A stretch of 64,000 nt of DNA from JANQJA01 sp040880285. GTDB lineage: Bacteria; Pseudomonadota; Gammaproteobacteria; Pseudomonadales; Azotimanducaceae. The position numbers and the translations under genes are program-made. The stretch is from contig JBBDIT010000044.1 of the NCBI GenBank assembly GCA_040880285.1, positions 41,497-105,496 of the forward strand, given 5' to 3'. The notes under the pieces were generated by a model. The model made no database searches, was not told where the DNA came from, and was given only the letters and a program-made list of their open reading frames with translations. How positions within the stretch are numbered: the first letter of the stretch is position 1; every line of letters begins with the position of its first letter. Positions 41,763 through 50,416 of the stretch are shown here, piece by piece.

Positions 41763-43042
41763 CCGAACCCGTTGAAGTCAAGGAGTTGCAGGCAAAGCTT
41801 TGGGCACTTTGGTCCAACCGGGACTTTGAACACCTTGCCAGCAATGCAGCCCGGTCGTTGATGCGCGACCGGGGCGACTGGGACCCACCGCACGGGGTGG
41901 TGCCCAAACGTGACCTGATTCGGATGGCGATTGGTATTCCCGATAGCGATATCCTGCCCAAAATGGAACTTGCTCGAAGTGCAGCGCGGACCCTATCAAA
42001 GCCAGGGGATGCCGCGTTCGTGTACGGTTTTGGCATGGGCTACACCAAACTTCGCGCTTTACTGGCCGAGCGCTATAGTCGAGAACGGGGCTTACCGGTC
42101 ACCGACGACTGGTTTCAGTTAACCAACGGTTCTGCCGGTGCCATTGACCTCATATGCCGCACCCTCATCAACCCCGGCGATGTCATCATCGCTGAGTCCC
42201 CAACCTACATGGGAACACTCCGGAATTTCAAAGGGGTCATGGCAGATGTTCGCCCGGTTGCCATGGATGAACACGGGATCCGGATTGACCAGCTGGAGTC
42301 ACTGGTTAAAGAATTGAAGTCCGAGGGCCGGGTCATCAAAATGATCTACACCATTAGTACTTTCCACAACCCCACTGGCGCCACACTTGAAGAGGCGAGA
42401 CGACTTCGGTTGCTTGAACTGGCCGCAAGGCACGAAATTTTGATACTCGATGATGATGCCTATGGGGAATTGTACTTCGGTGAGCGGCCACCGCGGGCAC
42501 TCTCCACTTTAGGTGGAGGACATGGTGTGATTACGGTGGGAACCTTTTCCAAGATTCTCGCCACCGGATTGCGGGTTGGCTGGATTCACGGTGAGCCACG
42601 GTTAGTTGAGCTTATGGGCAAAATGAGATTTGCCATGGGTCTCAATCAGCTGATCGTCCGGATCATTGCAGATTATATGGAAGACGGTCAACTGGATGAG
42701 CATGTTGAACAGGCGCGGGCTTTGTATAAAAACAAGATGAACCTGCTGGCCGACGCCCTGACCTACCATGCAGGTGAATTTGTCGAATTTGCAAGGCCCA
42801 GAGGCGGTTTCTACCTTTGGATCAAGCTCACAGGCGGTCTAAACACCGATGAAGTCTGGCGCACGGCGACCCATGAGGGTGTTGCCTTTACGCCCGGAAC
42901 AAATTTTTTTCCGTCTCGACTGGATCCTGACGGGGAACATATCCGTATCGCCTTTCCGTTGACACCGACTGCCCAGTTGGAGGAAGGCGCGAGGCGCATC
43001 GCAATCGCCTGCAAGCGCGTCAAACAAGGTAAATCCGCCTAG
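41759..43042 (+). CDS. PLP-dependent aminotransferase (class I/II, LysN-like)
   Basis: A 427-residue fold-type I aminotransferase of the 2-aminoadipate/MocR-core type, without a winged-helix domain. The PLP lysine is Lys265 in VGTFSKILATGLRVGW; FHNPTGATL and DDDAYGELYF supply the Asn and Asp/Tyr that hold the cofactor; the end has RGGFYLWIKL and HIRIAF with the substrate-carboxylate Arg. The N-terminus begins with a 40-residue helix-rich extension. It is coupled to the Ldh2-type gene upstream and overlaps the convergent GGDEF gene by four bases. Branched, aromatic or sulfur amino acids are possible donors. Confidence 0.88.
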   Translation: MTEPVEVKELQAKLWALWSNRDFEHLASNAARSLMRDRGDWDPPHGVVPKRDLIRMAIGIPDSDILPKMELARSAARTLSKPGDAAFVYGFGMGYTKLRALLAERYSRERGLPVTDDWFQLTNGSAGAIDLICRTLINPGDVIIAESPTYMGTLRNFKGVMADVRPVAMDEHGIRIDQLESLVKELKSEGRVIKMIYTISTFHNPTGATLEEARRLRLLELAARHEILILDDDAYGELYFGERPPRALSTLGGGHGVITVGTFSKILATGLRVGWIHGEPRLVELMGKMRFAMGLNQLIVRIIADYMEDGQLDEHVEQARALYKNKMNLLADALTYHAGEFVEFARPRGGFYLWIKLTGGLNTDEVWRTATHEGVAFTPGTNFFPSRLDPDGEHIRIAFPLTPTAQLEEGARRIAIACKRVKQGKSA

Positions 43043-44235
43043 TCGTCCTCGAATCCGACGACTGAATTCCGGCCGCCTGTTTTGGCTCTGTAAAGGGCCT
43101 CATCGGCAGCACCTACCAGGGATTTAGCGGCCATCGAATCTTTAGGTACCACGGTGGCAAATCCCACACTGACCGTTACCCGGATATCATGCCCATCAGC
43201 GTGCATCTTTCTGTCGGCGACCCGCTGACGCACCTGATCACCAAGCAATCTCGCATTCTCATACTCCACATACGGCAAGATCACCACAAATTCTTCTCCG
43301 CCATAGCGCGCGACCACATCGGACGGTCGGTTAAACATACTGTCTATATCGCGGGCAACAATTGCCAGGGCTTCGTCGCCAGCCAGGTGACCATAGGTAT
43401 CGTTAACATCCTTGAAGTGGTCGATGTCCAGCAGCATGATCGTGATCGGATACTGCTGCCTGACGGCGCGGCGCCACTCCTGGTCATACACGTCATCAAA
43501 GTATTGTCGGTTCCTGATTCCGGTGACTGCATCAATCGTATTTAATTCCTTCAGAATGATGTGGGCCTCCGATAATTTCTCAAGCGCGCTCTTCAACTCT
43601 TCGGTACGATCGTCCACTTCACGTTCAAGTTGAAGTTTCAGGTCTTCCTGTTCATCCAGCAGGTAACGATTCTGTAATGCGACTGACGCCTGGGATGCCA
43701 GCGCCTCGATCAATGGTTCAATATCGCCTTCAAAGGATACGACGTTGCCCGCCTCATCCTTGGCATTGAGTAATTGCAGGACTCCAATTGTCTTATTACG
43801 ATAATCCAGGAGGGGTACTGTAAGAAAGGATTTGGATCGATAACCGGTAATATCGTCGAAATGTCTGGTGCCTGAGGAATCAACTTCGCTCGCGCTGTAG
43901 ACATCATCGATGTTGACGATCTGGCTTGTGTTGGCGGCACGGGTCGCGATGCTCCTCAGATTGGGCGTACCGTCATCCAGCTCTAAGGGAATGTCAGGCA
44001 GTGATACAGCGGTTCCCGATTTGCCGCCCTGGGCTACTTTGAGGGTATCGTTTAACACAATGGCAAATTCCAGCGTATTGTCATCCGTCACAATATAGAG
44101 GGTACCGGCATCTGCATTTGCCATCGATTTGGCTTCCTGCAGGATACGCTCCAACAAGCTATCGATGTCCCTTTCCGCAGACAACGCCCGACCGATGTCG
44201 ATCAGGCGACGATATGCATTCGTATCAGTGCTCAC
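43039..44235 (-). CDS. GAF-GGDEF diguanylate cyclase
   Basis: A 398-residue cytosolic signalling protein. The GAF sensor (about 5-175) is closely similar to that of the HD-GYP protein at 29-31 kb. A coiled coil (about 185-222) leads to a GGDEF domain with an intact active site, RYGGEEFVVILP, preceded by LLDIDHFKDVNDTYGH. An inhibitory RxxD site is not obvious in front of it. It should make c-di-GMP. Translation starts at GTG 44235 with AAGGG five bases upstream. It lies 200 bases downstream of the TRAP operon on the same strand. Confidence 0.9.
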   Translation of the reverse strand: MSTDTNAYRRLIDIGRALSAERDIDSLLERILQEAKSMANADAGTLYIVTDDNTLEFAIVLNDTLKVAQGGKSGTAVSLPDIPLELDDGTPNLRSIATRAANTSQIVNIDDVYSASEVDSSGTRHFDDITGYRSKSFLTVPLLDYRNKTIGVLQLLNAKDEAGNVVSFEGDIEPLIEALASQASVALQNRYLLDEQEDLKLQLEREVDDRTEELKSALEKLSEAHIILKELNTIDAVTGIRNRQYFDDVYDQEWRRAVRQQYPITIMLLDIDHFKDVNDTYGHLAGDEALAIVARDIDSMFNRPSDVVARYGGEEFVVILPYVEYENARLLGDQVRQRVADRKMHADGHDIRVTVSVGFATVVPKDSMAAKSLVGAADEALYRAKTGGRNSVVGFEDD

Positions 44236-44435
44236 AAGTACCCTTTTGTTGTCCCGAATTTATCCAGTGTCTCTAGCCAATTTTATGCCACTCTTACTAA
44301 ACAACGCCAATGTTGTGACTTAAGCACTTGATTTTTAAACTGAATTAGCGCTTATTTTATAACTATTGGGGCCAATATACATGCTGACAGAGCCGTTATG
44401 GGGTGACAAACAATGTCATCTTTGGTCCCCTCATG

Positions 44436-45719
44436 CTAGCGATCGAGCAAGCCGAGACTCAAGGCTGGCACGTAGGTAATAATGACAAGTGCCACCAGCA
44501 GGACGAACATAAAGGGGATAGTGGCTCGATAGAGCTCCGTAATTGACCGTTGAAATCGGTAGCTCGCAATAAACAGATTCATGCCAATGGGGGGTGTAAA
44601 GTAGCCAATCTGCATGTTGGCAAGAAATATAATCCCCAGGTGAACCGGATCGACACCAAACCGGATGGCGACCGGCACAATGAGCGGTATCATAATGACC
44701 AGGGCGGAGAAAATATCCAGTATTGCCCCCAGCATCAATAACGCAATATTAAGCAGGATCAGGAAAGTAATCTTTCCACTAACAAAGCCACTGATCCACT
44801 CGAACAGCAGTTGTGGAATCTCAACATCGATGAGGAAGTTGGTGAACGCAAGAGACACACCGAGAATGAGTAGAATACCACCAACCATCACCATGGAATC
44901 ACGAATCACGCGCGGCAGGTCACGTACACGTACTTCACCGTGGATAAAGACTTCAACAACCAACACATAAATTACAGTCACCGCCGCTGCTTCAGAGACA
45001 GCAAAAAATCCTGAATAGATGCCACCCAGTACAATGATCGGTAACGGAATCTCCCATCTGGCGGCAGAGAGCGCAGCTATCGCATCGACCCGGGTGAACT
45101 GACCACGTGCTATCGGGTTGTGGCGATTACTCCAGATGCTGTAAGCGGTCAAAAGCACAATCATCAGCAGTGCTGGCAGGAGTCCGGCGATAAAGAGTTC
45201 CTGGATCGTGAACGGATCAGGTAAGTCCATCTGCTGCACGATCACACCGTAGAGAATAAGTGGCAGTGACGGTGCCAGCAGGAGCCCAAGGCTGCCACTC
45301 GTCGTCACCAACCCAAGACTAAACTTCTCCTTATACCCCGCTTCTACCAACGCGGGGAAGAGAAGCGCACCCACAGCGACAATAGTCACCCCCGATGCAC
45401 CGGTGAAAGCAGTAAAAAAAGCACAGGTAACAAACGCTACCACCGACAGTCCACCAGGCATCCAGCCCAGGAATACCTGTGTCAGCCGAACCAGACGTGT
45501 CGAAAGGTTGCTTTCCGCCAGCAGGTAGCCTGCAAATGTGAAAAGCGGCAACGCCAGCAACAAAGGCGTATCAACCAACCGATAGATCTCAATGGGAATG
45601 ACAGTGAGCGGAATCTCAGCAAAGTAAAAGCCAATCATGCCAGCGCCGAGAATTACCACAAATAACGGGGCACCCAATACCGCAAATAATAGAACAATAA
45701 ACGAAAGAAGTTTTGCCAT
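44436..45719 (-). CDS. dctM: TRAP transporter large permease
   Basis: A 427-residue inner-membrane protein with about twelve hydrophobic segments, the DctM transport subunit that carries a substrate in with sodium. Typical sequence is visible: ALPLFTFAGYLLAES, GASGVTIVAVGALLFPALV, FFAVSEAAAVTVIYVLVVE and LGIIFLANMQIGYFTPPIGMNLFIA, the last being the strongly conserved C-terminal signature. It is the last gene of the TatT-dctP-dctQ-dctM operon, three bases after dctQ. Organic acids are the usual cargo, but see the TatT entry. Confidence 0.93.
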   Translation of the reverse strand: MAKLLSFIVLLFAVLGAPLFVVILGAGMIGFYFAEIPLTVIPIEIYRLVDTPLLLALPLFTFAGYLLAESNLSTRLVRLTQVFLGWMPGGLSVVAFVTCAFFTAFTGASGVTIVAVGALLFPALVEAGYKEKFSLGLVTTSGSLGLLLAPSLPLILYGVIVQQMDLPDPFTIQELFIAGLLPALLMIVLLTAYSIWSNRHNPIARGQFTRVDAIAALSAARWEIPLPIIVLGGIYSGFFAVSEAAAVTVIYVLVVEVFIHGEVRVRDLPRVIRDSMVMVGGILLILGVSLAFTNFLIDVEIPQLLFEWISGFVSGKITFLILLNIALLMLGAILDIFSALVIMIPLIVPVAIRFGVDPVHLGIIFLANMQIGYFTPPIGMNLFIASYRFQRSITELYRATIPFMFVLLVALVIITYVPALSLGLLDR

Positions 45720-45722
45720 AGG

Positions 45723-46199
45723 TCAAGCCAATCGGCCAAACCAGGCTAGCTGCAGACTCTTCACAAGAAACCTGAACGACATTATGGCAAAGCCAAACGG
45801 CAAAATGGACTGGCACACCCAACTCGGCACCACCCCGAATGCAATCGTTTTATCCTCAAATTCAAACTTCACAAATTCCAGCGCGTAGTAAGCAACTACA
45901 CAACAGATTGCTGAAGAAAACAGATTGGTGATAGTGCTGATCCAACGGGCAAAGTTGAGTGGCAGGAATCGTGAAGCTGCATCAATACTCAAGTGACCAG
46001 CGTTACGGGTCGCAACCATTGCACCCAACATGGCAACCCACAACACCAGGATTCGAAGAAATGACTCTGCCCAAAAAATACCGGCGTCGAAAAAGTTACG
46101 CAACAAAATCTGCAGCAGTGCCATAGCTAACATCGACAATAGCGCAGTGACGAGAACCAGGTCCTCAAACTGATGTAACCGTTTATTCAGCGCTGGCAC
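45723..46199 (-). CDS. dctQ: TRAP transporter small permease
   Basis: A 158-residue membrane protein with four helices, the DctQ partner of DctM. Typical features are LHQFEDLVLVTALLSMLAMALLQILLRNFF and the WVAMLGAMVATRNAGHLSIDA segment. I prefer GTG 46199, which gives the usual short lead before helix 1 and overlaps the end of dctP by 17 bases; a TTG at 46235 is the other choice. Neither has a good ribosome site, so translation is probably coupled to dctP. Confidence 0.88.
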   Translation of the reverse strand: MPALNKRLHQFEDLVLVTALLSMLAMALLQILLRNFFDAGIFWAESFLRILVLWVAMLGAMVATRNAGHLSIDAASRFLPLNFARWISTITNLFSSAICCVVAYYALEFVKFEFEDKTIAFGVVPSWVCQSILPFGFAIMSFRFLVKSLQLAWFGRLA

Positions 46200-47229
46200 T
46201 TGATTTGTCGTGATCGCCTTGCCGCGTCTGGGCAAGATAGTGTCTCAAAAGTTCCAGACTTTCCGGCGAGATCTGCCCGGCATCCACCAAAGCCTCAATT
46301 GAAATTCTGGCCTGGGCGCGCCAGGCCTCGACCTGGTCGTCAACAGGCTCAATCAATTCAATCCCCTGATTGAGTAACGCCTGGAATGCTGCTTTGTTGT
46401 TAGTCCGGTTTTCGTCATCCACTTGATCAAATACCCGGTTCATTACGTCCCTGACAACCAACTGGTCGGCGTCTGACAATTTTTCAAATGCCGTTTTGTC
46501 CAGCATCATCATCGAGTAGATATACATAAGCGGCAGGTCAACGACATAACTCACATGGTTATGCCACTGCAGGGCGAGCGCCACGATAGGTGGCACCGCT
46601 ACCGCGTCAATCAAACCAGTCTGCAATCCTGCCAGCACATCGGTGATGTTAAGCGGTATCGGGCTGATCCCAAACGATTGTATCAATCTGGCAGAAACCG
46701 GGTCACCATCCGGTACCCAGGCCTTCATGTTTTTGAGGTCATCCAGATCATTGACCCGTCTGGACGTCAGTATGTAGGCAAATCCTGTTTCGATCAGGGA
46801 GAAGCTGACAATACCACCATCATCCAGCCCCTTAATGATTTGCTGATCCATACGCTCCCTGACGTAGTCCACTTCTGCAAGGCTCCGAAAAGTCAATGGC
46901 AGGTTGTAGATCTGCAGGTCCGGATAAAACCGCGTCAACGTGCTCGCTGCTACCGCACCACCATGAAGTTGGCCAATACGCATCTTGCGCAATACGGTAT
47001 AGTCGTCACCTTGTACACCACCGGGATATATTTTGAATTTGACCCGCCCGTCGGTTCGCTCCTCAATTTCTTTTGCTCCAGCGCGCAAGTTTTTCATCCA
47101 GGACAATCCGTCCGGTGAAATTGTCGCAATCTTGAACGTTCTGGCCTGGGCAGAATCTATCGAGATCGAGGCAAGTATGGCGATCGCCGTACAAACTATT
47201 AATAACCGAAACTTCAATTCAGGCTCCAT
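46183..47229 (-). CDS. dctP: TRAP transporter solute-binding protein
   Basis: A 348-residue periplasmic binding protein with a signal peptide (about 1-29, ending SAQARTFKIA). DctP features are FKIATISPDGLSWMKNLRAGAKEIEERTDGRVKFKIYPGG in pieces, the YNLPLTFRSLAEVDYVRE segment, and KAWVPDGDPVSARLIQSFGISPIPL with the position where a conserved Arg pairs with substrate carboxylate (here R in SARL or nearby; not certain). It starts as TAATG on the TatT stop, so the operon is coupled. Confidence 0.9.
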   Translation of the reverse strand: MEPELKFRLLIVCTAIAILASISIDSAQARTFKIATISPDGLSWMKNLRAGAKEIEERTDGRVKFKIYPGGVQGDDYTVLRKMRIGQLHGGAVAASTLTRFYPDLQIYNLPLTFRSLAEVDYVRERMDQQIIKGLDDGGIVSFSLIETGFAYILTSRRVNDLDDLKNMKAWVPDGDPVSARLIQSFGISPIPLNITDVLAGLQTGLIDAVAVPPIVALALQWHNHVSYVVDLPLMYIYSMMMLDKTAFEKLSDADQLVVRDVMNRVFDQVDDENRTNNKAAFQALLNQGIELIEPVDDQVEAWRAQARISIEALVDAGQISPESLELLRHYLAQTRQGDHDKSSASAE

Positions 47230-48107
47230 TAAAAATATTCATTCGAATCTGCCAGTAATGTTCGCGCGCGTTCCTGTGCGAATACATTGGAAAGTGTCAT
47301 TCCTTCTGCGACGGGATCAGCTTGCAGGACTTCTTCAAGCAATCTGTCATGCAGTTCTTGGTCAAACGCAAGTCTGGCATATTGCTCCGCATAGATCACT
47401 TTCGTCATCAGGTATTGACCATTACCAATTTCGAGCGCGCGTTCGAAGTGCATCTGTCCTTTGTCAAGGTTACCACCCATCGCTGGTGGTAGTGCTGTCT
47501 CGAGTCCACCCATATAAAGATGTGGCCCCCCGTGGTCAAATTCTTCATTCAACTCGATGACACGGGCAATCAGGTATTTTACCTTGCCAAGTTCTGCAAT
47601 TGCATTAAAGTCATCGCTATGGGCTGCAATCCATCCAGCCCAGGCAACACCCACCGCATACAATACGGGTACTGAAGACTCCTTGCGCCCATCTACCACT
47701 CGTCGAAATTCAGCGAACGGCAAGCCTCTTACTCCACAAAGCGCCTGTTGTTCGATGCAAGCGGCCCGCAGGGAATACGATAATGCTTTATCCGTCAACA
47801 ATCTGGTTCGGCTCTCGTCAGTAAAATTACTGAACGAGCTATTCATATTCGCTGCGGCAAGCAGCAAGGCGGGATTATCAGGACTACTTTTAAGGAAACT
47901 GTCCATCATTAGAAGATAAGCCGGTACGCCCTCCCTGACAGTAGCGATATCACGACTATTCAAGATAGTGCTGGCAAGGTCATCGGCCATTCGCGAGGTC
48001 ACGCTTGACATCAGGCTGGCACAGCCGGCCAGGCTCAGCATGAGACAAACAGACAGGCCCCGGATAATGATCTTGCGAGGCCTGCAGCATAAGGGTTCGG
48101 GAGTCAA
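47229..48107 (-). CDS. TatT-type TRAP-associated lipoprotein
   Basis: A 292-residue lipoprotein (Cys29 in LSLAGCASL) made mostly of helices in a TPR-like array, ending with DSNEYF. This matches the TatT (T-component) family first seen in Treponema, which forms a complex with the TRAP binding protein, thought to pass hydrophobic ligands. It is the first gene of the operon tatT-dctP-dctQ-dctM. The frame opens with TTG 48107; no ATG is well placed before the signal peptide, so the start is uncertain. The TatT assignment rests on context and helix pattern as well as sequence. Confidence 0.78.
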   Translation of the reverse strand: MTPEPLCCRPRKIIIRGLSVCLMLSLAGCASLMSSVTSRMADDLASTILNSRDIATVREGVPAYLLMMDSFLKSSPDNPALLLAAANMNSSFSNFTDESRTRLLTDKALSYSLRAACIEQQALCGVRGLPFAEFRRVVDGRKESSVPVLYAVGVAWAGWIAAHSDDFNAIAELGKVKYLIARVIELNEEFDHGGPHLYMGGLETALPPAMGGNLDKGQMHFERALEIGNGQYLMTKVIYAEQYARLAFDQELHDRLLEEVLQADPVAEGMTLSNVFAQERARTLLADSNEYF

Positions 48108-48204
48108 TAGGATGACGTGACCAGGACAATATACACACGTGGATTGTAGCCTACCTCGCCTCTGACTTGCTATCCTGTGCCTACCCTAATCGACCGGAAT
48201 CAAG

Positions 48205-48975
48205 GTGGCCCAGCAACTCCTGTATCGACTGATAGCAGTCTTGTACCTCACCTTCATGTTTGTAACGTCATGCTTCTTCTTTTTTGTGGCTTTACTCATC
48301 TGGATTTTTACTGCGCCCTTTGATCGAAGGTTGACACTGCTGCACCAATTCACTTGTTTCTGGGCGAGCCTTTATATCTGGGTATTCCCGCCCTGGTCTG
48401 TGACCATACATGGACGAGAGAAAATCGACCCGGACAAGACTTATATGATTGTCTCCAATCACCAGTCCCTGGTCGATATCCTGGTGGCGTTCATGCTGTT
48501 TACACACTTCAAATGGGTGTCCAAGGCGGAGCTATTCAACCTGCCCCTGATCGGCTGGAATATGTACCTGAACCGATATGTCCGATTACAACGTGGTCGC
48601 AAACGAAGCATCAAGCAAATGTATAGCGCCTGCGAGAAACACCTGCGCCAGGGCAGCTCAGTATTCCTGTTTCCGGAAGGTACCCGTTCTCCAACCGGTA
48701 AAATGCGGGAATTCAAGGAAGGTGCTTTCGTCCTGGCCAAACGTCACGGAGTTCCTGTTTTACCGCTGGTGATCAACGGCTCTAAAAATGCCGTGCCCAA
48801 AAACAGCCTGAACTTTCACGGACGTACCCGTGTCCACCTGACCGTACTCGATGAAATCGACCCTTCATCCTATGCCCACAAGTCAGCATCCGAGCTGGCC
48901 ACCGAAGTCAGGAATCTGATTGCCTGCCACGTGGTAGAGGAGCAGGCGGAATCCACCCAGACAAGTCATAGCTGA
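48205..48975 (+). CDS. plsC: 1-acyl-sn-glycerol-3-phosphate acyltransferase
   Basis: A 256-residue membrane-associated acyltransferase that makes phosphatidic acid. The catalytic NHQSLVD (His86, Asp91; HX4D) and substrate motif FLFPEGTRSPTGKMREFKEGAF are clear, and a membrane segment is at 12-37. GTG 48205 is the start. The gene overlaps the convergent DUF2726-like gene by ten bases. It stands alone with respect to other lipid genes. Confidence 0.92.
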   Translation: MAQQLLYRLIAVLYLTFMFVTSCFFFFVALLIWIFTAPFDRRLTLLHQFTCFWASLYIWVFPPWSVTIHGREKIDPDKTYMIVSNHQSLVDILVAFMLFTHFKWVSKAELFNLPLIGWNMYLNRYVRLQRGRKRSIKQMYSACEKHLRQGSSVFLFPEGTRSPTGKMREFKEGAFVLAKRHGVPVLPLVINGSKNAVPKNSLNFHGRTRVHLTVLDEIDPSSYAHKSASELATEVRNLIACHVVEEQAESTQTSHS

Positions 48976-49562
48976 ACAAGGCCGGAGATCACCTCGCGGA
49001 CTTCCGCTGTTGAAATCCCGGACACCATAGGCAATACGACGAGTGTCTTATCCAGCTTGCGAAACAGGTCCGCCAGGAACCTGTGCTGTTCCATCTCCAT
49101 TGCGCCCGCGCCACGCAGAAGGATAGCAAACGCAACCTTATGGGTTGTACGCTCGCATACCAGCACAGACACTGACTTACCGTACAAAGAGGCATGGCCG
49201 TCCTGCTCCCTCACAAAGCTTGTAAGTGGTACCTGGACAAATACCCTGTACGAATCTGGCAGGATTTGATCGAGAATGTCGATCAAGTTGCGGTGGATCT
49301 CATCGAATATCACATCCCGTAGTTCATAGTCCGGGCCACCAGGCGCTATGGCAGTTTTGGCAACATCCGGATAACGGGCAGTCAACGCTTCTACGTCGAC
49401 AATGGGCCCAGGATCCTCGCCCCTACCACTTTTCGCAGGCTTGAAGTCCTTGAGCACATTCAGGTCTTCACCCATGAACGCCTCCACCTCTCGTTTGCGG
49501 AGGTAACGGACCACAATCACGAATACGACCAGCAACGCCGAAAAAGCCAGAAATCCACCCAT
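48966..49562 (-). CDS. Membrane-anchored protein with a DUF2726-like domain
   Basis: A 198-residue protein with one N-terminal membrane helix (about 3-20: FLAFSALLVVFVIVVRYL) and a cytosolic domain (about 75-190). The segments LPDSYRVFVQVPLTSFV, KSVSVLVCERTTHKVAFAILL and LDKTLVVLPM follow the strand order of DUF2726, a restriction-endonuclease-like domain, but the Asp and the Glu-X-Lys of an active nuclease are not evident. The assignment is tentative. It is divergent from the SDR gene (59 bases) and convergent with plsC. Confidence 0.55.
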   Translation of the reverse strand: MGGFLAFSALLVVFVIVVRYLRKREVEAFMGEDLNVLKDFKPAKSGRGEDPGPIVDVEALTARYPDVAKTAIAPGGPDYELRDVIFDEIHRNLIDILDQILPDSYRVFVQVPLTSFVREQDGHASLYGKSVSVLVCERTTHKVAFAILLRGAGAMEMEQHRFLADLFRKLDKTLVVLPMVSGISTAEVREVISGLVQL

Positions 49563-49621
49563 AAGCGTCAGTATACCAAACGGATATTTGCTACCATCAG
49601 GAGAAAAACAAGGGGAGTGTT

Positions 49622-50416
49622 ATGCGACTCGAAGGTAAAATCGCCATTGTCACTGGTGCTGGCCAGACACCCGGCGAAACCATTGGTAATGGTCGCGCAA
49701 CCGCCGTGCTCTTTGCCCGCGAGGGCGCCAGCGTCATGGTAACAGATCGACACCTCGAGTCAGCTACAGAAACCGTGGAGATAATCCGGGCCGAAGGTGG
49801 CGAGGCTTTTGCATTCGCTATGGATGTATCGTCAGAAGCGGATTGCATTTCTATGGTCAAAGCGTGTACGGAACGATTTGAACGCATCGATATCCTGCAC
49901 AATAACGTCGGGATTGGCGCTGGCGACGGCGGTGTTACCCGACTTGAAGAAGCGACCTGGCAACGAATCCTGGACGTCAACCTGACCAGCATGTTCCTGA
50001 CCTGCAAGCACACCGTTCCGGTCATGCGCGACCAGGGAAGCGGTGCGATTACCAATATATCTTCAGTCGCAGCCATTGCATCAACGGGGATGCTTGCCTA
50101 CAAGACATCAAAGGCTGGCGTTATTGCGCTGACACAGAACGTGGCAATGGGTAATGCCAGGTACGGGATTCGCGCCAATTGCATCATGCCCGGCCTGATG
50201 AACACCCCGATGGCCATCGAGGGCTATAGCCAGAGCCAGGGTCGAAGTCGGGAAGAAGTGATCGCGGCACGAAATGCCCGGGTTCCGCTTTCCGCAAAAA
50301 TGGGAACCGCCTGGGATGTTGCCTATGCGGCACTGTTCCTGGCCTCGGATGAAGCAAAATTTATTACCGGTGCGACCCTGCCCGTGGATGGTGGTCAGAG
50401 CATCAGGATCGGGTAG
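49622..50416 (+). CDS. Short-chain dehydrogenase/reductase
   Basis: A 264-residue SDR. The NAD(P) site is VTGAGQTPGETIGNGRA, a slightly expanded TGxxxGxG with an insertion; NNVGIGAGDGG is the NNAG-like motif; the catalytic Ser-Tyr-Lys are in ISSVAAIAS and AYKTSKAG. The end FITGATLPVDGGQSIRIG is typical of 3-oxoacyl-reductase-like SDRs. GTGTT and GGGG upstream support ATG 49622. It is convergent with nudC, overlapping it by 14 bases. The substrate is unknown. Confidence 0.9.
   Translation: MRLEGKIAIVTGAGQTPGETIGNGRATAVLFAREGASVMVTDRHLESATETVEIIRAEGGEAFAFAMDVSSEADCISMVKACTERFERIDILHNNVGIGAGDGGVTRLEEATWQRILDVNLTSMFLTCKHTVPVMRDQGSGAITNISSVAAIASTGMLAYKTSKAGVIALTQNVAMGNARYGIRANCIMPGLMNTPMAIEGYSQSQGRSREEVIAARNARVPLSAKMGTAWDVAYAALFLASDEAKFITGATLPVDGGQSIRIG

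Noticed and set aside
44390..44436. GGGG/CCCC stem between dctM and the GGDEF gene
   Set aside because: The arms pair for only four bases before mismatches and there is no T-run on the minus strand.
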